NCBI GenBank assembly: GCA_902778135.1
Contig: CACYWP010000013.1
Span: forward strand, 1 to 64,000
Source of the DNA: an uncultured Coriobacteriaceae bacterium
GTDB lineage: Bacteria; Actinomycetota; Coriobacteriia; Coriobacteriales; Atopobiaceae
Length of the DNA: 64,000 nucleotides
Reading direction: 5' to 3'
Shown here in pieces: positions 58,000-64,000 of the stretch. The position numbers and the translations under genes were made by a program. The notes under the pieces were generated by a model, which saw only the letters and a program-made list of their open reading frames with translations, was not told the origin of the DNA and did no database searches. How positions within the stretch are numbered: position 1 is the stretch's first letter; the number at the start of each line of letters is the position of its first letter.

Positions 58000-60261
58000 A
58001 TGGCAAACATTACCATTGCCCTTGCAGGCAACCCCAACTGCGGTAAGACCACGCTCTTCAACGCCCTCACCGGCTCCAACCAGTACGTGGGCAACTGGCC
58101 CGGCGTCACGGTTGAGGAGAAGCACGGCAAGCTCAAGGGTCATGCCGACGTAACCATCGCCGACCTCCCGGGCATCTACTCGCTGTCCCCCTACACGCTG
58201 GAGGAGGTCGTCGCCCGCGATTACCTCACCGACCAGCGCCCCGACGCCATCCTCAACATCGTTGACGGCACCAACCTCGAGCGCAACCTCTACCTCACCA
58301 CGCAGCTCGTGGAGCTGGGCATCCCCGTGCTCGTGGCCATCAACATGATGGACGTCATCGAGAAGAACGGCGACGTAATTGACCTCGCCGCGCTAGCCAA
58401 GGCGCTCGACTGCAAGGTCGTGGCCATCTCGGCTCTCAAGGGCACGGGCATCAAGGAAGCCGCCGAGGAGGCTGTGGCGCTGGCCAAGAGCAGCATCAAG
58501 CCCATCCCGCAGCACCGCTTTGCGGGCTCCGTTGAGCACGCTATCGCCCACATTGAGGAAGTCAGCGTCCACAACCTGCCCGAGGAGCAGCAGCGCTGGT
58601 ACGCCATCAAGCTTTTCGAGCGCGACGAGAAGGTGCAGCAGAAGCTGGGCCTCTCCGCCGAGACCATCGCGCACATCGAGGGCGACATCGCTGCTTGCGA
58701 GACCGAGCTCGACGACGACGCCGAGTCCATCATCACCTCGCAGCGTTACGACTACATCACCTCGATCATTGACGGCTGCCTGCGTCGCGCCTCCCGTGGA
58801 GAGCTGACCACCTCCGACAAAATCGACAAGGTGGTCACCAACCGCTTTGCGGCCCTGTTCATCTTCGCCGGCATCATGTACGGCGTGTACTGGATTGCCA
58901 TGGGCCCGTTTGGCACCTTCCTCACCGACTGGACCAACGACGTGCTGGGCGGTGAGTGGCTGACCGAGGGTTCGCGTGCCATCTTCGAGGGCATGGGCCT
59001 CTCCGACTGGCTGGTGGGCCTGCTCGCCGACGGCATCTTCGCCGGCGTGGGCGCCGTCCTTGGCTTCGTGCCGCAGATGCTCGTCCTGTTCCTGCTTCTC
59101 GCCATCCTTGAGGACTGCGGCTACATGGCTCGTATCGCCTTCATCATGGACCGCATCTTCCGTCGCTTCGGCCTCTCCGGCAAGAGCTTCATCCCCATGC
59201 TCATCGGCACGGGCTGCGGCGTTCCTGGCGTTATGGCCTCGCGTACCATCGAGAACGAGCGTGACCGCCGCATGACCATCATGACCACCTGCTTCATCCC
59301 CTGCGGCGCCAAGATGCCCATCATCGGCCTCATCGCCGGTGCCCTCTTTGGCGGCGCAGCTTGGGTCTCCACCAGCGCCTACTTCATCGGCGTTGCCGCC
59401 ATCATCATCTCGGGCATCATGCTGAAGAAGACCGCCATGTTCGCCGGTGACCCCGCGCCCTTCGTCATGGAGCTTCCGGCGTACCACATGCCCACCGTGG
59501 GCAACGTGCTGCGCAGCATGTGGGAGCGCGGCTGGTCGTTCATCAAGAAGGCCGGCACCATCATTCTGCTGTCCTCCATCATCATCTGGGGCCTCAAGAG
59601 CTTCGGCACGGTCAACGGCCAGTTTGGCATGGTTGACACCCTGTACGAGAACGAGGAGCTCGTGACCGACGAGTACGTCGAGAGCGTCGCTGCCCGTACC
59701 GGCATCACTGCCGACGAGGTCAACCCCATGGACGACTCGCTGCTGGCTACCGTGGGCAACACCTTTGCCCCCATCTTCAAGCCGCTCGGCTTTGGCTCCT
59801 GGAAGCCCGCCGTGGCTACCGTCACGGGCCTGGTGGCCAAGGAGGAAGTTGTCTCCACCTTCGGCGTGCTGTACAACTACGACACCGACTCCGAGGACTG
59901 GGATGACGAGGGCTCGCCGGTGTGGGCCAACGTCAAGGCCGACTTCGACTCCTTCAGCAACGGCCATGGCCAGCTTGCCGCTTTCGCGTTCATGATCTTC
60001 AACCTGCTCTGCGCGCCGTGCTTCGCTGCCATGGGCGCCATCAAGCGCGAGATGAACAACGGCAAGTGGACCGCTATCGCCATTGGCTACATGTGCGTGT
60101 TTGCCTACGCGGCCGCCCTCGTGGTGTACCAGCTTGGTCTGGCGGGCTCCGGCGCTCTGAACCCGATTGGTATGGTTGCCGCCATCGCCGTGCTCGCGTT
60201 CGTCTGCTACATGCTCTTCGTGAAGAAGTACCAGGAGGCAGACAAGCTGCTCGTCAAGTAG
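58000..60261 (+). CDS. feoB: Ferrous iron transporter FeoB
   Basis: The 753-residue Fe2+ importer has an N-terminal GTPase (G1 GNPNCGKTT from residue 10, G3 DLPGIYSLSPYT, G4 NMMD), a helical GDI domain and a polytopic membrane part with two Gate repeats (MLIGTGCGVPGVMASRTIENERDRRMTIMTTCFIPCGAKMP). Conserved cysteines sit in those gates. The C-terminal segment ends with NLLCAPCFAAMGAIKREMNN. A strong terminator follows. Confidence 0.97.
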   Translation: MANITIALAGNPNCGKTTLFNALTGSNQYVGNWPGVTVEEKHGKLKGHADVTIADLPGIYSLSPYTLEEVVARDYLTDQRPDAILNIVDGTNLERNLYLTTQLVELGIPVLVAINMMDVIEKNGDVIDLAALAKALDCKVVAISALKGTGIKEAAEEAVALAKSSIKPIPQHRFAGSVEHAIAHIEEVSVHNLPEEQQRWYAIKLFERDEKVQQKLGLSAETIAHIEGDIAACETELDDDAESIITSQRYDYITSIIDGCLRRASRGELTTSDKIDKVVTNRFAALFIFAGIMYGVYWIAMGPFGTFLTDWTNDVLGGEWLTEGSRAIFEGMGLSDWLVGLLADGIFAGVGAVLGFVPQMLVLFLLLAILEDCGYMARIAFIMDRIFRRFGLSGKSFIPMLIGTGCGVPGVMASRTIENERDRRMTIMTTCFIPCGAKMPIIGLIAGALFGGAAWVSTSAYFIGVAAIIISGIMLKKTAMFAGDPAPFVMELPAYHMPTVGNVLRSMWERGWSFIKKAGTIILLSSIIIWGLKSFGTVNGQFGMVDTLYENEELVTDEYVESVAARTGITADEVNPMDDSLLATVGNTFAPIFKPLGFGSWKPAVATVTGLVAKEEVVSTFGVLYNYDTDSEDWDDEGSPVWANVKADFDSFSNGHGQLAAFAFMIFNLLCAPCFAAMGAIKREMNNGKWTAIAIGYMCVFAYAAALVVYQLGLAGSGALNPIGMVAAIAVLAFVCYMLFVKKYQEADKLLVK

Positions 60262-60281
60262 TTGGATTCGCCCTTCCTTTC

Positions 60282-60317
60282 GGGCCGTCGGTATCCTGCG
60301 CCGACGGCCCGTTTTTT
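60282..60317 (+). terminator. Intrinsic terminator of the feo operon
   Basis: A 10-bp perfect stem (GGGCCGTCGG) with a nine-base loop and T6 lies 20 bases after feoB. Confidence 0.93.
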
Positions 60318-60347
60318 ATGGACTTCAGCGCTGAGGTGTCTACAATT

Positions 60348-60364
60348 GTTTACCTAGGGTAACC
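60348..60364. promoter_or_regulatory. DtxR/IdeR-like iron box before the FeoB-associated gene
   Basis: GTTTACCTAGGGTAACC is a near-perfect palindrome (TTACCTAGGGTAA core) 37 bases before the next start. It resembles the site upstream of feoA and implies separate, iron-controlled transcription of this pair. Confidence 0.55.
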
Positions 60365-60400
60365 TTCTATCCGTTACCGTCTATCAGGAGGGAGTAGGTC

Positions 60401-60640
60401 ATGCAACAGCTTTCGCTGAATCTGGCAGACGTTGTCGTCCTCTCCATCATCATCGGAGTCGTAGCGCTTATTGTGCGCGGCATGCTTCGCGGCACCATCC
60501 GCACCTGTGACAGCGCAAGTTGCAGCGGCAACTGCGGGAGCTGTGGGAGCCAGTGCGCTTCGCCGCGCATCAAGCTCACGCGTGAGCAGCGGGCGCAGCT
60601 TCGCGAGATCGATCGCCGTGCAAAGGAGGCACAGCTGTGA
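60401..60640 (+). CDS. FeoB-associated Cys-rich membrane protein
   Basis: The 79-residue protein has one helix (VVVLSIIIGVVALIVRGML) then a cysteine cluster CDSASCSGNCGSCGSQC and a charged tail. This is the FeoB_associated (PF12669) pattern, always near feoB. It may bind or hand over Fe2+. GGAGGGAGTAGG lies before ATG 60401. Its TGA overlaps the GTG of the next gene. Confidence 0.88.
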   Translation: MQQLSLNLADVVVLSIIIGVVALIVRGMLRGTIRTCDSASCSGNCGSCGSQCASPRIKLTREQRAQLREIDRRAKEAQL

Positions 60641-60888
60641 TTCAGACCACCATCGGCATTGACGGCATGATGTGCGAGATGTGCGAGGCGCACATCAACG
60701 ACGCTATCCGCAGGCACTTTACCGTCAAGAGCGCCAAGAGCAACCGGAAGAAGAAGCAGTGCGTCGTGGTGTCGGAAGAGCCGCTCGACGAGGCACGCGT
60801 GCGGGAGGTCATCGATGAGACCGGCTACGACTACCTCTCCATCAGCTCCGAGCCCTACCAGAAGAAGAAGCTGTTCGGGCTCTTCTAG
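60637..60888 (+). CDS. Heavy-metal-associated (HMA) domain protein
   Basis: The 83-residue protein carries the metal motif GMMCEMCEAHIND (Cys-x2-Cys) in a ferredoxin-like HMA fold. A lysine/arginine-rich loop (SAKSNRKKKQCVVV) and a KKKLFGLF tail follow. The start is GTG 60637, with AAAGGAGG seven bases upstream and GTGA overlap with the Cys-rich gene. HMA proteins usually carry Cu+ or Zn2+; beside feo genes the ligand is uncertain. Confidence 0.88.
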   Translation: MIQTTIGIDGMMCEMCEAHINDAIRRHFTVKSAKSNRKKKQCVVVSEEPLDEARVREVIDETGYDYLSISSEPYQKKKLFGLF

Positions 60889-60915
60889 GCACGACGACAA
60901 ACGCCCTTCCTTCCG

Positions 60916-60945
60916 GCGCGGGGGTCCCTTCTGGGGCTCCCGCGC
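60916..60945 (+). terminator. Stem-loop after the HMA gene
   Basis: GCGCGGG pairs with CCCGCGC around an inner GTCCC/GGGG helix, 27 bases after the stop. TGCCTTTGG follows; a modest terminator. Confidence 0.5.
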
Positions 60946-60963
60946 TGCCTTTGGCTGCCAGGG

Positions 60964-61078
60964 GGACCCGTCCCTGTGGCAGGCCACCTCTGGCAGCCCC
61001 CACCAGCCGGCGGACCCGTCCCCCTGGCAGGCCACCCCTGGCAGCACCAGCCGGTGGACCCGTCCCCGTGGTAGGCCC
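60964..61078. repeat. Tandem direct repeats between HMA gene and apbE
   Basis: Three imperfect direct copies begin GGACCCGTCCC at 60964, 61012 and 61056 (periods 48 and 44; the third is cut short). The copies share GGCAGGCCACC, CTGGCAGC and CACCAGCCGG. The unit is non-coding and ends ten bases before the apbE stop. Confidence 0.75.
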
Positions 61079-61087
61079 GATCTGGGG

Positions 61088-62086
61088 TCACAGCAGCTCG
61101 AAGGCGCCCTGTGGGCACATCGTGCGCTCCCCCGCCTGGTCGATGAGCAGCACCCTGAGCTCAGGGTGCTCCCCCGCCCAGGCAAGCGCCCGCTCCGCCC
61201 CCATCATGAAGAGCGGCTTGGTGTACCCGTCCCCGTCTATGGAGCGCTCGCTCACGATGCTGGCGCTCACCAGGTCGCTCTCCACCGGGTAGCCCGTGCG
61301 CGGGTCCAGGATGTGCCAGTAGCGCCGGCCGTCCTGCTCGAACTGGCGCTCGTAGAGGCCGCTGGTGACCACCGAGCCGCCGGTGAGCTCCACACGCGCC
61401 ACCGACGACTCCTGCTCGGCCGCGGCCTTGGGGTCGCGCACGCCCACGCGCCAGGGGCTGCCGTCGGGCTTTGCCCCCAACACCTTCACGTTGCCGCCCA
61501 GGTTCACGTACGCGCTGGTGACGCCCGCCTCGGCCAGCTCGTCGAGCACCACGTCGGACACGTAGCCCTTGGCGATGCCACCCAGGTCGATGCGCGCCAG
61601 CGGGTCGGCTAGCGTCACCGTTGTGCCCTCTACCTGCACGTTTTGGTAGCCCACGTGCGGCAGCGCCTGCGCGACGGCCTCGGGCGCGGGCACCACGCCC
61701 TCGTGGAAGTCCCACAGCTCGCTCACCGCGCCGATGGTGATGTCGAAGGACCCTTCCGACGCGCGGCAGTACTCCAGCGCCCGCACAATCAGCTCCGCCG
61801 TCTCGGGCTCCACCTCTACGGGCGTGCCACCGGCCGCATTGATCCGCCCCACATCGCTGGTGGCCATCGTGCGCGAGAGCGTGGCCTCAAAGCCCCTGCA
61901 GCGCGCCACCGCCGCATCCAGCTGCGTCTGCGTCATCACGCCACCCACCGCGCAGGCCGTGTCGAAGCAGAAGAACGAGCTCTGCAGCTGCCGGCCTGCG
62001 ACGCGCCCGGCGTTCGAGCAACCCGCCAGCAACAGGCTCGCCGCAGCCAGCGGCGCACGCAGCAGCGTCCTTCGCGAGATGTTCAT
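61088..62086 (-). CDS. apbE: FAD:protein FMN transferase (ApbE lipoprotein)
   Basis: ApbE attaches FMN covalently to Thr/Ser of extracytoplasmic electron-transfer proteins, using FAD. The 332-residue protein has a twin-arginine-like leader and lipobox LAGC. The core has SSFFCFDTACAV, ARIDLGGIAKGYVSDVVLDEL, SAYVNLGGNVKVLG, RYWHILDPRTGYPVES and DGDGYTKPLFMMG (metal ligands). ATG 62086 has GGAGG upstream. It is divergent from the NusG-II/Gx pair, a recurrent neighbourhood of flavin-based electron transfer. Confidence 0.94.
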   Translation of the reverse strand: MNISRRTLLRAPLAAASLLLAGCSNAGRVAGRQLQSSFFCFDTACAVGGVMTQTQLDAAVARCRGFEATLSRTMATSDVGRINAAGGTPVEVEPETAELIVRALEYCRASEGSFDITIGAVSELWDFHEGVVPAPEAVAQALPHVGYQNVQVEGTTVTLADPLARIDLGGIAKGYVSDVVLDELAEAGVTSAYVNLGGNVKVLGAKPDGSPWRVGVRDPKAAAEQESSVARVELTGGSVVTSGLYERQFEQDGRRYWHILDPRTGYPVESDLVSASIVSERSIDGDGYTKPLFMMGAERALAWAGEHPELRVLLIDQAGERTMCPQGAFELL

Positions 62087-62148
62087 GTGGGCATTGCCTC
62101 CATCCTTTTTCACTGCGTAAGGCTACCATAGACGGCGGAGGGAGGCCC

Positions 62149-62583
62149 ATGGACCTGGCACGCACCATACGAGAGAACCGCGCCACCGTCGTCGTGGCGG
62201 CCGTCGTGATGGCGCTCGTCGCCGGGCTGTGGCTGGCGCTTGGCCGAGGCCCGGCAGACGACGGTACGCTGGTGGCCCTGGTGCACGACGCCGACGGGCG
62301 GACCTACGAGCTGCCGCTCGACCGTGACGACACCCTCACCGTCACCACCAGCCTGGGCAGCAACACCGTCGTGGTCGAGAATGGCGCGGTCCGCATGGCC
62401 GACGCCGACTGTCCCAACCGCACCTGCCTGCAGGTGGCACCGCTCGCGCAGCCGGGCCCGCAGATCATCTGCCTGCCGCACCAACTGTGGATAGAGGTCG
62501 TGCCGCAGGGCGAGGCGGGCGGCACGATGGACGTGAGCCGCGCCGAAGACCTCGGCTCCGAGATCGACCTGCAGGCGCGCTAG
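62149..62583 (+). CDS. NusG domain II-containing membrane protein
   Basis: The 144-residue protein has one N-terminal helix (VVVAAVVMALVAGLWLALG) and an outer NusG_II (PF07009) domain with VENGAVRMADADCPNRTCLQ and QIICLPHQLWIEV, including the conserved cysteines. It has nothing to do with transcription in spite of the name. It commonly accompanies ApbE and Gx-type transporters. GGAGGGAGG precedes ATG 62149, and the next gene starts two bases after its stop. Confidence 0.9.
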   Translation: MDLARTIRENRATVVVAAVVMALVAGLWLALGRGPADDGTLVALVHDADGRTYELPLDRDDTLTVTTSLGSNTVVVENGAVRMADADCPNRTCLQVAPLAQPGPQIICLPHQLWIEVVPQGEAGGTMDVSRAEDLGSEIDLQAR

Positions 62584-62585
62584 CC

Positions 62586-63758
62586 ATGACCGGCGCCACC
62601 GCAGACACCACGCCCCTCTCCCCCGCCGAAATCCGGCACTGGACGCGCATCGGCACGCTCTGCGCGCTCTCGCTGCTGCTGGGCTACCTGGAGACCTTCC
62701 TGCCCATACCCATTCCGGGCGTCAAGCTTGGCCTGGCCAACGTCGCCGTGCTGGTCGCCCTGGCACAGGGAGACGTAGGCGGGGCCTGCTGGGTCGCACT
62801 GGTCAAGGTCACGGCAACGTGCCTGCTCTTCGGAAACCCCGTAACCCTGGCCTACTCGCTCGTGGGAACGCTGCTCTCCCTCGCCTGCATGGCACCGCTC
62901 TCCCAGCTGCCGACGATGCGGCTGGAGATGGCCTCGGTGGCAGGCGCCCTCGCCCACGAGGCGGGACAGCTGCTCGTCGCCCAGGCCCTGCTGGGCACGC
63001 CGCTGGTCTGGTACGGCGCGCCGGCGCTGGCGGTGGCGGGCTGCGTGACGGGCGCGATCAGCGGCATCGTCGCGCGAAGGGCGGCGGAGCTGCTGGCGGA
63101 GGTCGAGCAGGGGACGGCCGATGACACTGGCTCCTCCCCCGATGCGGCCCAAGCGCTTCCCGAGCGTCCGGGGGTCCTGCCGCCGAACCTCCTCGCCTGG
63201 GCGCTGGCAGGCTACGCCGTGCTGGTCATCGTCTGCATGCACGCGCGTGCCGCAATCCCCCTTGCCGTCTGCGGCTCGCTCGCCCTTGCCGGATGCCGGG
63301 CTGGCAGGGTGAGGCCGCGACAGCTGGGCCGTGCGCTCGCGCCGACGCTGCCCCTGGCCGTGATGACGCTCGTGGCGCAAGTGGCCAGCAACCAGCACGG
63401 GAGCGTCCTCGCCCATGTCGGCCCCCTGGCGCTCACCGACGCAGCCGTCACGTCGTCCGCCACCATGCTCGTCCGCCTGGCAACCATAACCATGGCCAGC
63501 GTGGCCGTGACGGCTCTTGTGGGATCCGACGGCCTGGCACGCTGCGCACGCGCCGCACTCGTGCCCCTCCATGCGACAGGGGTCGCAACCGATGGTCCCG
63601 AGCTGGCCCTTTCCACCACGATGAGGCTGCTGCCCCTGTTGGTCTCACAGGCCGGGCGGCCCGACGCCGGCACGGTCTGGTCGCGGGCCTTCTGGACCGA
63701 CGAGCTGCCTCGCCTCGTGCAGCACCTCTACCGTCAGGCGCTGCGCTCCGCCAGCTGA
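62586..63758 (+). CDS. Gx transporter (HepS1-like) fused to EcfT-like domain
   Basis: The first ~170 of 390 residues are the Gx_transp family (IPIPGVKLGLANVAVLVALAQGDVGGACWVALVKVTATCLLFGNP), an S-component-like membrane protein. A disordered linker (~175-200) leads into a second membrane domain like CbiQ/EcfT (AIPLAVCGSLALAG... LVRLATITMASVAVTALVGS... LALSTTMRLLPLLVSQAG). This gives an S-T fusion without a local ATPase. It starts two bases after the NusG-II gene. Likely cargo is a flavin or isoprenoid/quinone precursor. Confidence 0.8.
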   Translation: MTGATADTTPLSPAEIRHWTRIGTLCALSLLLGYLETFLPIPIPGVKLGLANVAVLVALAQGDVGGACWVALVKVTATCLLFGNPVTLAYSLVGTLLSLACMAPLSQLPTMRLEMASVAGALAHEAGQLLVAQALLGTPLVWYGAPALAVAGCVTGAISGIVARRAAELLAEVEQGTADDTGSSPDAAQALPERPGVLPPNLLAWALAGYAVLVIVCMHARAAIPLAVCGSLALAGCRAGRVRPRQLGRALAPTLPLAVMTLVAQVASNQHGSVLAHVGPLALTDAAVTSSATMLVRLATITMASVAVTALVGSDGLARCARAALVPLHATGVATDGPELALSTTMRLLPLLVSQAGRPDAGTVWSRAFWTDELPRLVQHLYRQALRSAS

Positions 63759-63803
63759 CGGGCGCCGTGCCGGCAGGCGCGCATCACCCCACGGTATGGC
63801 GCA

Positions 63804-64000
63804 TCAGCCCGTGTTCTGCAGGCCAGCCGCCACACCGCTCACCGAGCAGAGGATGAGGTAGGTCAGGCGCTCCCGGTCCTCGGGGCTCAGGCTGCCCTCC
63901 CCCTGGCGCAGCTCGGCAAGCGCACGCACCTGCACCAGCGAGAGCACGTTGACGAACGGCAGCCTCATGCGCACGACCGGCCCCAGGACGTGACGGCCCT
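63804..64000 (-). CDS. ppc: Phosphoenolpyruvate carboxylase, C-terminal end (partial)
   Basis: The last 65 codons read RMRLPFVNVLSLVQVRALAELRQ, end in VSGVAAGLQNTG and run off the right edge on the minus strand. The final QNTG is the catalytic C-terminus of bacterial PEP carboxylases, which replenish oxaloacetate from PEP and bicarbonate. Only this part is visible. Confidence 0.9.
   Translation of the reverse strand, partial: GRHVLGPVVRMRLPFVNVLSLVQVRALAELRQGEGSLSPEDRERLTYLILCSVSGVAAGLQNTG

Overview
The window reads as a high-GC Gram-positive anaerobe of the class Coriobacteriia, most like the Olsenella/Atopobium group. This is inferred, not proven. The reasons are the GC-rich codon use, good Shine-Dalgarno sites, many lipoproteins with twin-arginine-like leaders, two classes of glutamine synthetase, a DUF3793/flavodoxin/FeoA-FeoA-FeoB iron block, and a polysaccharide locus led by NusG paralogues. 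No rRNA, tRNA, insertion sequence or CRISPR array was seen.

Layout. 0-9.4 kb: a cysteine desulfidase-like gene (cyuA), convergent with rnhA-polA; a 0.36 kb non-coding stretch with a very long palindrome; a two-gene unit with a wHTH/PD-(D/E)XK-like protein; and an ABC importer whose permease and ATPase are fused. 9.4-17.6 kb: type III glutamine synthetase, a MATE exporter, MntP, a Zn-dependent phospholipase C-like protein, and a DUF4956/VTC (polyphosphate polymerase-like) pair. 17.6-27.9 kb: ligA, a LytS-type kinase with a BTAD-type regulator, a strongly structured non-coding stretch, the csoR-copA copper operon in which a second copper-chaperone start lies inside copA, htrA, and an atypical response regulator. 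28-35.6 kb: a polar amino-acid ABC operon with two binding proteins, type I glutamine synthetase, and gpmA.

36.3-50.3 kb is one long minus-strand surface-polysaccharide operon. It holds two NusG paralogues, an initiating sugar transferase, glycosyltransferases, an acyltransferase, a radical SAM protein, two LicD-family genes (one frameshifted), TagD, a Wzy-like polymerase, a pyruvyl transferase, a Wzx-like flippase and an FrhB/ferredoxin protein. A divergent LexA-like regulator faces it across two related palindromes. 51.5-54 kb is an accessory stretch (toxin-antitoxin-like pair, AbiEi/DUF559-like protein) bracketed by a 72-bp repeat family that also occurs at 35.7 kb.

54-64 kb: flavodoxin, DUF3793 with a tiny upstream gene, enolase, DUF4418, the feoA-feoA-feoB iron uptake operon with its Cys-rich and HMA partners (two iron-box-like sites), a flavinylation/electron-transfer cluster (apbE, NusG domain II protein, a Gx-transporter fused to an EcfT-like domain), and the 3' end of ppc at the edge.

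The best candidates for something undescribed are the nested copper chaperone start inside copA, the 72-bp palindromic repeat arrays, the four-hairpin element at 22.04-22.17 kb, and the S24-type regulator whose catalytic pair is Cys/Arg.
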